From JBGOUV01 sp041477815 (GTDB lineage Bacteria; Acidobacteriota; Terriglobia; Bryobacterales; JACQDG01): a stretch of DNA of 28,742 nucleotides. Each line of letters starts with the position of its first letter. The stretch's first letter is position 1. Made by a program: the position numbers and the translations under genes. Below are positions 1 to 7,134 of the stretch, one piece after another. The notes below the pieces were generated by a model. That model saw nothing but the letters and a program-made list of their open reading frames with translations. It did not search any database and was not told the origin of the DNA. The stretch covers positions 1-28,742 of the forward strand of contig JBGOUV010000029.1 of the NCBI GenBank assembly GCA_041477815.1. Direction: 5' to 3'.

Positions 1-420
1 GCGCCGGTTTCATTGTTCTTCTTCTTTTTCCTGATGCTGATCCTCACCACCTTGCGCGGGATCGACCTGCATCCGATGAACTACTTCTTCCTGGCGGCCG
101 CGTTCTTCGCCTTCCATCTGCTCCTGGCGTACCTGGTGGACCATCTCTCGATTCACGGGGCGTTCGTCATCTGCTCGGCCGTCTCGGTATTCCTGGTGAT
201 CAGCTACCTGCGGCTGGTGGCGGGAATGCGGTTTGCGGCGGTGGAGGCGGGGATTACGCAGGTGGTGTACCTGGTGCTGTTCTCGTATGCGTTCTTCTTC
301 CGGGGATTCACCGGGCTGGCGATCACGATCGGGGCGATCGTGACCCTGTTCGTGGTGATGCAGATGACGGGGCGGATCCGGTGGGGGGAGAAGTTCTCGG
401 CGGTGAATACGCGGGCCTAG
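1..420 (+). CDS. creD: CreD-like inner-membrane protein, C-terminal part (5' truncated)
   Basis: The reading frame is open from the first base of the window to the TAG at 418-420, so the N-terminal part lies outside. The visible 139 residues are almost entirely hydrophobic. They form about five membrane segments, starting with a run of phenylalanines, then a short polar L-H-P-M-N-Y motif and four further helices, and end in a short basic tail after the last one. The helix/HPxxY arrangement resembles the C-terminal membrane half of CreD (cell-envelope integrity protein), whose family has a large periplasmic part before these helices. That role is family knowledge; the periplasmic part is not visible here. 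The TTG at 13 should not be taken as a start. CreD-like assignment is likely but made by eye. Confidence 0.7.
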   Translation, partial: APVSLFFFFFLMLILTTLRGIDLHPMNYFFLAAAFFAFHLLLAYLVDHLSIHGAFVICSAVSVFLVISYLRLVAGMRFAAVEAGITQVVYLVLFSYAFFFRGFTGLAITIGAIVTLFVVMQMTGRIRWGEKFSAVNTRA

Positions 421-631
421 GGAGGCCGGCGAGGGCGAGGGAGGGCCGGTGGGTCGCCGGAGGCGTCCGGGAGAGCCGCGACGTAGGGAGCAGTGCTGCC
501 CAGGCAGTAGCCGCCCTTGCGGATTTCGACAAGGGGCTGGCGAGCATCTCCGCCATAGCTGGTTACCTGGTCTGGAGTGTGCGTGTTAAGAGCCGCGCTT
601 GGTCAAGCTCGTGGTAAGGTGTCCATAGATC

Positions 632-3091
632 ATGGCCGCCTTTGCCCTGCTCCTGGCCGCCGCCGGGGTGGACTTTGCCCGGCAGGTCGAGCCGATCCTC
701 CGCGCTCGCTGCTACGCCTGCCACGGGGCCCAAACCCAGCAGAAGGGCCTGCGCCTGGACCGCTCCGCCGACGCCTGGCGCGGCAGCAGCGCCGGCCCGG
801 TCATTCTGCCCGGCCGCGGTGCGGCCAGCAAACTGATCCAGCTTGTTAGCGGCCTCCCGGACGGTAAGGTGATGCCCCCGGTGGGCGCGCGGCTCACGCC
901 GGGCGAAATCGCGATCCTGCGGACCTGGATCGACCAAGGGGCTTCGTGGGGGCCGGATCGCCGGCACTGGGCGTTTGAGCCCGTGCGGAGCGGTCCCGGG
1001 GGCTCGATCGACCGCTTCGTTCGGGACCGGCTGCGGTCCGAAGGCATCCAGCCCTCGCCGGAGGCCGACCGAGTTACCTTGGTGCGGCGTTTGAGTCTGG
1101 ATCTGACGGGCTTGCCGCCGACCCCGGAGGAGACGGTCGCCTTTCTCGGCGACACGCGCCCGGATGCCTATGAGCGCGTGGTGGACCGGCTGCTGGCCTC
1201 CCCGCACTACGGCGAGAAGTGGGCCCGGTATTGGCTCGACCTGGCCCGCTATGCCGACAGCGACGGCTACGAGAGCGACCTGCCCCGTCCCCACGCCTGG
1301 CGCTGGCGTCACTGGGTCATCGACGCCTTCAACCGGGACCTGCCGTTCGACCAGTTCACGCTCGAACAACTCGCCGGCGACCTGCTGCCCGGCGCCACCG
1401 TCGAGCAGAGGGTCGCCCCCGGCTTCCATCGCAACACCCTCACCAACCGCGAGGGCGGCGTCGATACCGAGCAGTGGCGGATCGAGCAGGTCCTGGATCG
1501 GACCAATACGTTCGGAACGGTCTGGCTGGGCCTGACCGTCGGCTGTGCCCAGTGCCACGACCACAAGTACGACCCGATCTCGCAGCAGGAGTACTACCGG
1601 CTATTCGCCTTCTTCAACACCGCGCACGAGGCCGACATCGACGCTCCCTTGCCCGGCGAGATGGGTCCCTACCTCGCCCGCCGTCCCGGTTACGCGGCGC
1701 AGCGGCAGGCGCTGCTCGAGGAGTACCGGATCCCGGAGCTGCAAGTCGAGTGGGAGCGGCTCCTGCTCCACGCCGCCGACCATCCGGGCGAATCAGCCGC
1801 CTGGGACCGCGCGTGGAAATTCTTCGGCAACAACACCAACGGCGGGCAAGCGGTCCTGCGCCTGGACCCCGGCCTTCGCACCCCGCAGCAGCGCGACCAG
1901 CTCGCCGACTACCTGATCGCCCGGTTCAACGAAGGCTTCGGCCGGGACCGCCTGAAGGAGCATCGCATCGAGGAGCTGCGCAAGAAGCTGGCCGAGCTGA
2001 ACGCTGCGGCGCCTGCGCTCAGCCAGGCGCCGACGCTGGCCGAGTTCGGGACGCCCCGGGCCAGCTATATCCTGCTGCGGGGTGATTTCCGGCAGCGGGG
2101 CGAGGAGGTCCGGCCGGGAACCCCCGCCGCCCTGCACCCGCTGCCGCCCGATCCGCAGCCTTCGCGCCTGACCCTGGCCCGCTGGGTCACCGCCCCGGAC
2201 AACCCGCTCACGGCGCGGGTCACGGTCAACCGCCTCTGGCAGGAGCTGTTCGGCCGCGGCCTGGTCCGCACCTCGGAGGACTTCGGAACCCAGGGCGAGC
2301 GGCCCACGCATCCGGAGCTGCTGGACTGGCTGGCTGCCGAGTTCCGCGCCCGCGGCTGGAGCATGAAGCAGATGATACGGCTGCTGGTCATGTCGGATAC
2401 CTATCGGCAGTCGTCCCGGGTGCGGCCCGAGCTGCTCAGCCGCGACCCCGACAACACCCTGCTCGCCCGCCAGGCGCGCTTGCGTCTTCCGGCGGAACTG
2501 GTCCGCGACTCGGCCCTGTTCGCCGCCGGACTGCTCGATACGTCGCTGGGCGGCCGCAGTATCCGGCCTCCGCTGCCCGCCGGAGTGGCCGCCTTGGGGT
2601 ACGCCGGGGGCATCAAGTGGGTCGAGACGCCGGGTCCGCAGCTCTACCGCCGCGGCCTTTACATCCACTTCCAGCGCACCGTCCCCTACCCCCAGCTGAT
2701 GAACTTCGACGCCCCCGACGGGTACCTGGCGTGCAGCCGGCGCCCGCGCTCCAACACCCCCTTGCAGGCGCTGAATCTGCTCAACGATCCGGTCTTCTTC
2801 GAGGCCGCCCAGGGTCTGGCGCTCCGCATCCTCCGCGAAGCTCCGCCCGGCGTCGAGCGCCGCCTGCGCCACGGCTTCCAGCTTTGTCTCGCGCGGCCGC
2901 CGACCGCCCGCGAGACCGAAAAGATGGCGTCTTACTTCGACCGGCAGATCGCCCTCCTGCGCCGCGAGCCCGGCGCAGCGCGCGCCCTGTTCCCGCTGGC
3001 GCTCGACGGCGTCGAGCCGACCGAGGCCGCCGCCTGGACCGCCGCCTCGCGCATTCTTCTGAACCTGGATGAGTTTCTCACCCGTGAATAA
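632..3091 (+). CDS. PSCyt1-DUF1549-DUF1553 (PSD1) haem protein
   Basis: An exported c-type cytochrome-like protein of 819 aa. A short hydrophobic leader (residues 1-12) is followed by a planctomycete-type cytochrome domain with a CYACH haem motif at 27-31. The DUF1549 domain (about 110-340) contains a second haem-like motif, CAQCHDHKYDP, beginning at residue 305. The C-terminal DUF1553 domain (about 510-770) has the typical stretches LTARVTVNRLWQELFGRGLV and RRPRSNTPLQALNLLNDPVF. Full-length relatives usually run 850-1000 aa, so this is on the compact side, mainly in the linker between DUF1549 and DUF1553. The ATG at 632 has an AAGGTG-like Shine-Dalgarno about 11 bases upstream. It overlaps the DUF1501 gene by 23 bp, and such pairs are frequent in Planctomycetes and Acidobacteria. 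The substrate is unknown; a role in polymer or sulfated-sugar breakdown is often suggested but not shown by the sequence. Confidence 0.93.
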   Translation: MAAFALLLAAAGVDFARQVEPILRARCYACHGAQTQQKGLRLDRSADAWRGSSAGPVILPGRGAASKLIQLVSGLPDGKVMPPVGARLTPGEIAILRTWIDQGASWGPDRRHWAFEPVRSGPGGSIDRFVRDRLRSEGIQPSPEADRVTLVRRLSLDLTGLPPTPEETVAFLGDTRPDAYERVVDRLLASPHYGEKWARYWLDLARYADSDGYESDLPRPHAWRWRHWVIDAFNRDLPFDQFTLEQLAGDLLPGATVEQRVAPGFHRNTLTNREGGVDTEQWRIEQVLDRTNTFGTVWLGLTVGCAQCHDHKYDPISQQEYYRLFAFFNTAHEADIDAPLPGEMGPYLARRPGYAAQRQALLEEYRIPELQVEWERLLLHAADHPGESAAWDRAWKFFGNNTNGGQAVLRLDPGLRTPQQRDQLADYLIARFNEGFGRDRLKEHRIEELRKKLAELNAAAPALSQAPTLAEFGTPRASYILLRGDFRQRGEEVRPGTPAALHPLPPDPQPSRLTLARWVTAPDNPLTARVTVNRLWQELFGRGLVRTSEDFGTQGERPTHPELLDWLAAEFRARGWSMKQMIRLLVMSDTYRQSSRVRPELLSRDPDNTLLARQARLRLPAELVRDSALFAAGLLDTSLGGRSIRPPLPAGVAALGYAGGIKWVETPGPQLYRRGLYIHFQRTVPYPQLMNFDAPDGYLACSRRPRSNTPLQALNLLNDPVFFEAAQGLALRILREAPPGVERRLRHGFQLCLARPPTARETEKMASYFDRQIALLRREPGAARALFPLALDGVEPTEAAAWTAASRILLNLDEFLTRE

Positions 3092-4478
3092 CCCGGTCAC
3101 ACGCCGGAGCTTCCTGCTCGAGTCGGCCTGCGGCCTGGGCTCGATCGCGCTCTCGCAGTTGCTGGCCGCCGACAACCCCCTGGTCCCGAAGGCCCCGCAC
3201 TTTCCCGGCCGAGCCAAGAACGTGATCTTCCTGTTCATGGAAGGCGGACCCAGCCAGATGGACCTGTTCGACCCCAAGCCCGCTCTCCAGAAATGGCACG
3301 GCCGGCCTCTGCCGCCGTCGCTCACCAAAGACCTGCGCCTGGCCTTCATCCGTCCCGATGCCGCCGTCCTGGCCAGCCCGCGGGTCTTTCAGCCCTACGG
3401 CCAATGCGGCACCGAGTTCAGCGACTGGCTGCCCCACACCGCCTCCTGCGCCGACGACATCTGCCTGGTCCGCTCCATGCACACGGACGCCTTCAACCAC
3501 CACCCCGGCCAATTGCTGCTATTCACCGGCACGACCCAGTTCGGCCGCCCCACCCTGGGGGCCTGGGTGGTCTACGGCCTGGGTAGCGAGTCGCAGAACC
3601 TGCCCGGCTTCGTCGTCCTGGCCTCCGGCAAAGGCACCAGCGGCGGCGCTTCCAACTGGTCGAGCGGTTTTATCCCCTCCCACTACCAGGGCGTGGTGTT
3701 CCGCAGCTCCGGCGATCCCCTCCTGTACCTCACGAACCCGCCGGGCATCTCGACCGCCACCCAGCGGGCCTCCCTCGACGCTCTCCGCAGCCTCAACCAG
3801 GAGCGCTTCGCCTGGACCGCCGATCCCGAGATCGAGAGCCGCATCGCCTCCTACGAGCTGGCCTTCCGCATGCAATCGGCCGGCCCCGAGCTGCTCGATT
3901 TCTCGAAGGAGTCCCCGGCTACGCTGGAAATGTACGGGGTGGGCAAGGAGCCGACGCATCCCTACGCCGCCAATTGCCTGCTCGCCCGCCGCATGGTCGA
4001 GCGGGGCGTCCGCTTCGTTATGCTGGCCCACGCCAGTTGGGACGACCACGCCGAGCTGAACAAGAAGCTGAAGGAAAACTGCGCCATCACCGACCAGCCC
4101 ACCGCCGCCCTGCTCCGCGACCTGAAGCAGCGCGGCCTGCTCGACAGCACGCTGGTGGTGTGGGGCGGCGAGTTCGGCCGCACTCCCCTGGTCGAGATCC
4201 GCAACGCCGCCCAGCCGGACAACGCCGGCCGCGACCACCACCCCTTGGCTTACACCATGTGGCTGGCGGGCGGGGGGATACGCGGGGGTCAGGTGGTGGG
4301 GAAGACGGACGAGCTGGGCATGACCATCGTGGAGGAGCCCATCCATGTTCACGACCTTCAGGCTACGCTGCTCCACTGCCTGGGCTTCGACCACACCCGT
4401 CTGACGTATCGGCATCTGGGGCGCGATTTCCGGCTCACCGACGTGGGGGGACAGGTGGTGCGGAAGCTCGTGACGTGA
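3069..4478 (+). CDS. DUF1501 family exported protein
   Basis: A 469-aa protein of the DUF1501 family, which has an alkaline-phosphatase/sulfatase-like fold. A twin-arginine motif TRRSFL at residues 11-16 and a following hydrophobic stretch suggest Tat export, which would fit folding with a metal cofactor before translocation. Family hallmarks are FLFMEGGPSQMDLFDPKP at 54-71, a VWGGEFGRTP motif in the second half, and GRDHHP shortly after it; these are likely metal-site residues. The start overlaps the end of the upstream DUF1549/DUF1553 gene by 23 bp, so the two are probably translated from one message and work together. The enzymatic reaction is not known. A perfect long inverted repeat lies just after the stop and may end transcription. 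Confidence 0.93.
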   Translation: MSFSPVNNPVTRRSFLLESACGLGSIALSQLLAADNPLVPKAPHFPGRAKNVIFLFMEGGPSQMDLFDPKPALQKWHGRPLPPSLTKDLRLAFIRPDAAVLASPRVFQPYGQCGTEFSDWLPHTASCADDICLVRSMHTDAFNHHPGQLLLFTGTTQFGRPTLGAWVVYGLGSESQNLPGFVVLASGKGTSGGASNWSSGFIPSHYQGVVFRSSGDPLLYLTNPPGISTATQRASLDALRSLNQERFAWTADPEIESRIASYELAFRMQSAGPELLDFSKESPATLEMYGVGKEPTHPYAANCLLARRMVERGVRFVMLAHASWDDHAELNKKLKENCAITDQPTAALLRDLKQRGLLDSTLVVWGGEFGRTPLVEIRNAAQPDNAGRDHHPLAYTMWLAGGGIRGGQVVGKTDELGMTIVEEPIHVHDLQATLLHCLGFDHTRLTYRHLGRDFRLTDVGGQVVRKLVT

Positions 4479-4487
4479 AAACCAGGA

Positions 4488-4575
4488 GCAATTCACCACC
4501 AAGACACCAAGACACTAAGAACACCAAGAAGACCAGGATTTTCTTGGTGTCCTTGGTGTCTTGGTGGTGAATTGC
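4488..4575. repeat. Long inverted repeat of CACCAAG type between convergent genes
   Basis: Bases 4488-4511 and 4552-4575 are perfect 24-nt reverse complements of each other, beginning with GCAATTCACCACCAAGACAC on the left. A second perfect 10-nt pair nests inside (ACACCAAGAA at 4521-4530 with TTCTTGGTGT at 4541-4550), leaving a 10-nt loop. Within each arm CACCAAGA units are tandemly repeated. The element fills the gap between the plus-strand DUF1501 gene and the minus-strand DUF3037 gene, so it could form a terminator hairpin for both strands. Related but degenerate sequences occur at 15452-15520 and 6436-6451. Confidence 0.9.
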
Positions 4576-4582
4576 GGCGGTT

Positions 4583-5356
4583 TTAGAGGCCCAGCTCGTC
4601 CCGTATCGCCAAAGCCAGCTCATCGACCTTGGACACCGGGTACGGTCGGATGAGGCTCGACCCGAGCAGTTCCCGGGTGTCTGCGGGCAGGCTGTCGTCG
4701 ACCACGGCGGTCAAGGCAACGGTCTCCCCCCGCTGAGCCCGGATGCGGTCGAAGACGAAGCACAGACGCGGGGCGTCGCTCATATCGTGGCGCAGGGAGA
4801 GGGCGTGGATGTAGTGGGTGCGGCCGTTGGGCCGGTAGGCGTAGTCGAGGTGGAAGGAGAAGCGGGGGCTCACGAAGCTGCCGACGGGGACCTCGGTCTC
4901 GAGGTGTTCCAGAACATGGTAGAGACGAAACCTCTCCCGGACCTGGCCTAGAATGGAGCGCCGCGTGCCGGCGGGCGCTTCCAGGGGCCGCAGTTCCGAG
5001 CGCTTGGGCGTAGCCAGGTAGGTCTGGGCCAGCCGCTCGATCTCCTCGATAGGGTCGCCCCCCTCGAAGGCCTTTTCCTCGGAGAGATGCAGGACCTGCG
5101 ACAGATTCCGGCCCAGATCCTCGACGTAGCTGGAAAAGCCTTCGCCCCCCAGACGCCGATTCTCGAAATCGTCCTTGAGCCGCTGCAGAAACTCGACATC
5201 GGCCAGGGGATGGCAGCGGAGACGCAGGAAATCGGGCGTGAAGCGGGCGTCGAGCAGGTTGCCGTCGGGGTGGAAGAGAAGGAGGGCGACGTTGTAGAAC
5301 TCCTCCGACAGCCGGTTGGGGGAGTACCGAACCAGTTGAAACTTGTATATGCTCAT
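4583..5356 (-). CDS. DUF3037 domain protein
   Basis: A 257-aa soluble protein that reads as a DUF3037 member: it opens with MSIYKFQLVRYSPN, followed by a hydrophobic strand around FYNVALLLFHPDG, the typical N-terminal shape of that family. No signal peptide or membrane segment is seen. The function is unknown. Its ATG overlaps the TGA of the upstream HipA-like kinase gene by four bases (ATGA at 5356-5353), which points to translational coupling and a shared job. It could be the substrate, inhibitor or scaffold of the kinase; this is inferred only from the coupling. Confidence 0.85.
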   Translation of the reverse strand: MSIYKFQLVRYSPNRLSEEFYNVALLLFHPDGNLLDARFTPDFLRLRCHPLADVEFLQRLKDDFENRRLGGEGFSSYVEDLGRNLSQVLHLSEEKAFEGGDPIEEIERLAQTYLATPKRSELRPLEAPAGTRRSILGQVRERFRLYHVLEHLETEVPVGSFVSPRFSFHLDYAYRPNGRTHYIHALSLRHDMSDAPRLCFVFDRIRAQRGETVALTAVVDDSLPADTRELLGSSLIRPYPVSKVDELALAIRDELGL

Positions 5357-6153
5357 CGCCAGTTCGGGAACGGATCCCGGGCCGCGCTCTTAGACGCCCG
5401 CAACAGTTCCGGCACCCGTTTCCTCCTCTCGAACAACTCCAGCATCAAGCGCTCCAGCGCGTCCAGGTCATCCTCGTACCACCATTCGAGCGGCACCTGC
5501 CGGGCGGCCAGGTCGAGCACCTCCAGGCTGCAGGCGGTAATGCGGTCGAGCCACGGCTGGAAGGAATTATAGCCGGTGACCCCCTCGTACAGCCACGGGC
5601 GGGGATAGATCCCCACCAGGGGCCGGTCCTCGAAGTTCCAGTGCTGGGCCCGGAAGGCGAAGCCGTGGTCGATCATGCTGGTCACGAAGCTCTGGGCCGC
5701 CCGGTCACGGTAGAAGATGGCTTGGCGGCCATTGGCGTTGGAGGTCCATTTATCGAACGCCGCCATCCCCAAGAAGGCATCGACATTTGACACCTGCCGC
5801 AAAAGGGCGTCCGGAAGATAGTCGTAGACGGGCAGGCGGGAGGGGTCGCCGGGACAGCGAGAGCCGAACTGAAGCCCCGGGGTACAGCGCTCGCGGCGGC
5901 CGGCGGCCTCGATGTAGAGGCCGGGCGAGGCGGCCACCAGGTCGTCGCTCACCTGGACGATTTCGCCCGGCGCGGCCGGCAGGCCCAGGTGTTCCAGCAG
6001 GGCGGCGGTCAGGAGCTCGTTGGCCAGCACCCGCCGGTGCTGGGGGTTGTTCTGGAACTTGACCACGTAGTAATGACCGTCGCCGGCCAGCAGAAGCTGC
6101 GATTGCGCGCCGCCCCGCATGCGGGCGAAGTGCTGACGGGCCTGAACGGGCAT
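5353..6153 (-). CDS. HipA-like kinase (HipA_2 type)
   Basis: A 266-aa protein resembling the short stand-alone HipA-like kinases. Visible kinase features are a beta strand with a likely ATP-binding lysine (YYVVKF, K32), a conserved-looking helix glutamate E46, the catalytic-loop motif FDKWTSN (D134 and N139), and a metal-binding DHG at 162-164 in SMIDHGFAF. It lacks the N-terminal HipA-N1 domain of classical HipA, and no HipB-like DNA-binding partner lies beside it. Instead it is coupled by a 4-bp overlap to a DUF3037 gene. The ATG at 6153 has no clear Shine-Dalgarno; a second ATG at codon 12 is possible, but the earlier one fits relatives as I remember them. By family, a Ser/Thr kinase; its target is unknown. 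Confidence 0.85.
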   Translation of the reverse strand: MPVQARQHFARMRGGAQSQLLLAGDGHYYVVKFQNNPQHRRVLANELLTAALLEHLGLPAAPGEIVQVSDDLVAASPGLYIEAAGRRERCTPGLQFGSRCPGDPSRLPVYDYLPDALLRQVSNVDAFLGMAAFDKWTSNANGRQAIFYRDRAAQSFVTSMIDHGFAFRAQHWNFEDRPLVGIYPRPWLYEGVTGYNSFQPWLDRITACSLEVLDLAARQVPLEWWYEDDLDALERLMLELFERRKRVPELLRASKSAARDPFPNWR

Positions 6154-6209
6154 GGGAGGTCCGGTCCATCGTACAATAGGCGTTCGAGTTCCGCTATGAG
6201 GAGGACTTC

Positions 6210-6434
6210 GTGTCGGACCAAGCTATTCATCTCGGAGCCGGCGGCGCCCGGCGCACCGAGGATATCGCCCTGGACCTGATGAGGTTCATCGCCTTGACCA
6301 CCGGGTACGGCAAGATACAGGGCGCGGCGGGCTTTTCCGGAAAACCCGGCGGCCGCCCCAACGACGAGTACGCGGAGAGCCTGTTGCAGCTTTACGGGCG
6401 GTGCCTGGAGGCGGTGGAGAAGCGCGGGGGCTAA
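6210..6434 (+). CDS. Small hypothetical protein (74 aa)
   Basis: A small soluble ORF with GTG start at 6210, preceded by a strong Shine-Dalgarno (GAGGAGGA, about 6198-6205). The translation has two helical blocks, ALDLMRFIALTTGYG and EYAESLLQLYGRCLEAVEKR, joined by a glycine/proline-rich linker. It contains no motif I can name. It reads divergently from the HipA-like kinase, separated by 56 bp. The good ribosome site and the protein-like amphipathic segments make it likely to be real. Base composition matches the surroundings. Confidence 0.7.
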   Translation: MSDQAIHLGAGGARRTEDIALDLMRFIALTTGYGKIQGAAGFSGKPGGRPNDEYAESLLQLYGRCLEAVEKRGG

Positions 6435-6435
6435 A

Positions 6436-6451
6436 CCACCACGACGCCAAG
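6436..6451. repeat. Half-site of the CCAAGAC repeat family
   Basis: CCACCACGACGCCAAG right after the stop of the 74-aa ORF resembles one arm of the inverted repeat at 4488-4575 and of the degenerate one at 15452-15520. The opposite arm is missing; in its place is the hairpin at 6457-6483. Probably a decayed copy. Confidence 0.45.
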
Positions 6452-6483
6452 AAAAAAGGGCCATGGGGAGTGCCCATGGCCCT
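6452..6483 (-). terminator. Rho-independent terminator of the Lys/Ala-rich gene
   Basis: AGGGCCATGGG (6457-6467) and CCCATGGCCCT (6473-6483) are perfect 11-bp complements around a 5-nt loop. Read on the minus strand, the hairpin is followed by a run of six or more T residues (6452-6457 on the plus strand are A). It lies 24 bases after the minus-strand stop at 6507. Confidence 0.85.
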
Positions 6484-6506
6484 GTCTCTCGGCTAACCCC
6501 GGCGGG

Positions 6507-6998
6507 CTACTTCTTCTTGCCCTTTTTCTTCTTGGCGGGGGCCTTCTTGGCTGCTTTCTTGGGAGCACCCTTCTTGGCGGCCTTCTTGGGGGCGGCCTTC
6601 TTGGCGGCCTTCTTGGGGGCGGCCTTCTTGGCAGCTTTCTTGGGAGCAACCTTCTTGGCAGCTTTCTTGGGAGCAGCCTTTTTGGCGGCTTTCTTCGGAG
6701 CGGCCTTCTTGGCGGCCTTCTTAGCCGCTTTCTTGGGAGCAGCTTTTTTGGGGGCCGCTTTCTTGGGGGCCGCCTTCGCGGCCTTCTTGACCGGCTTTTT
6801 GGGAGCCGGTTTCGCCTTAGGCGGCGCTAGTGGCGGTGGCGGCGGCGGTGGCGGCGGAACCGCTGCGGCCGCTGCCTCCAACTCCGGCTCTACGTCGTCG
6901 TCCCCTTCGGCGTCGAAGCCTTCCTCCTCATCCAATCCCGCGCCTTCTTCCAGTTCTTCCTCTTCGTTGAGACCAAACTCTTCCCGGTCAAACGCCAT
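6507..6998 (-). CDS. Acidic/poly-proline/Lys-Ala-rich histone H1-like protein
   Basis: A 163-aa protein of three parts. Residues 1-41 are strongly acidic (EEEELEE, DEEEG, GDDD). A hinge at 47-61 holds nine consecutive prolines at 48-56. Residues 61-163 are nearly only K, A and P, built from about ten AAPKK/AAKK units, and end in a lysine cluster. The basic tail resembles bacterial histone-H1-like and AlgP-type nucleoid proteins, so DNA or RNA binding is the likely role. The ATG at 6998 is chosen over the in-frame GTG at 7016 because GAGGAGG (7014-7008) sits nine bases before it and would overlap the GTG start. The nine-proline run would be expected to stall ribosomes without EF-P. The gene has its own terminator and a candidate promoter. 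Confidence 0.82.
   Translation of the reverse strand: MAFDREEFGLNEEEELEEGAGLDEEEGFDAEGDDDVEPELEAAAAAVPPPPPPPPPLAPPKAKPAPKKPVKKAAKAAPKKAAPKKAAPKKAAKKAAKKAAPKKAAKKAAPKKAAKKVAPKKAAKKAAPKKAAKKAAPKKAAKKGAPKKAAKKAPAKKKKGKKK
6545..6775 (-). repeat. Short tandem repeat coding for AAPKK/AAKK units
   Basis: On the plus strand, units of the type GGCGGCCTTCTTGGGGGC recur about ten times with third-base changes, encoding the Lys-Ala-Pro tail of the H1-like protein. Repeats of this kind are prone to slippage and length variation between strains. Confidence 0.75.
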
Positions 6999-7007
6999 AT
7001 GTACCAG

Positions 7008-7014
7008 CCTCCTC
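7008..7014 (-). promoter_or_regulatory. Shine-Dalgarno that decides the start of the Lys/Ala-rich gene
   Basis: GAGGAGG on the minus strand lies nine bases upstream of the ATG at 6998. It falls inside the alternative GTG-started extension, so the ATG is the better start. Confidence 0.75.
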
Positions 7015-7015
7015 A

Positions 7016-7035
7016 CCGGCGCCCTTCTGCGCCGG
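7016..7035 (-). promoter_or_regulatory. Leader hairpin just before the ribosome site
   Basis: CCGGCGC (7016-7022) and GCGCCGG (7029-7035) pair perfectly around a 6-nt loop. On the minus strand the hairpin ends one base before the GAGGAGG ribosome site of the Lys/Ala-rich gene, so it could affect ribosome loading. Confidence 0.5.
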
Positions 7036-7066
7036 CAACATGGAATGGAAATACCAAGCCAGTGGA

Positions 7067-7072
7067 ATTATA
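7067..7072 (-). promoter_or_regulatory. Candidate -10 box of the Lys/Ala-rich gene
   Basis: A perfect TATAAT on the minus strand, preceded by an A-tract (plus-strand T-run near 7080-7086). No good -35 is seen at the usual distance. It would give a leader of roughly 60 nt that includes the hairpin at 7016-7035. Confidence 0.5.
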
Positions 7073-7100
7073 GAATACCTTTTTTTCGGACGGAGGCAAG

Positions 7101-7134
7101 GAAAAAGAAAAATTCAATCCTGCCGGAAGAATTT
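7101..7134 (-). terminator. Probable terminator of the lytic transglycosylase gene
   Basis: On the minus strand AAATTC (7134-7129) and GAATTT (7115-7110) can pair around an inner TCC-GGCA-GGA stem, followed by TTCTTTTT. It overlaps the stop codon of the MltD-like gene. Confidence 0.55.

Noticed and set aside
421..631. Possible small genes in the 211-bp gap after the CreD-like gene
   Set aside because: Open frames here have no ribosome site and no protein-like pattern; I see nothing recognisable in this gap.
563..1564. 333-aa minus-strand ORF opposite the DUF1549 gene
   Set aside because: Composition is typical of an antisense frame in high-GC DNA, no domain is visible, and the plus strand encodes a clear protein family.
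1793..3349. 518-aa minus-strand ORF
   Set aside because: Antisense to two well-supported genes; low-complexity R/G/A/V-rich translation without recognisable motifs.
6545..6775. Regular repeats that might suggest a CRISPR or VNTR array
   Set aside because: Units are adjacent without spacers and encode a Lys-Ala-Pro tail in one frame.
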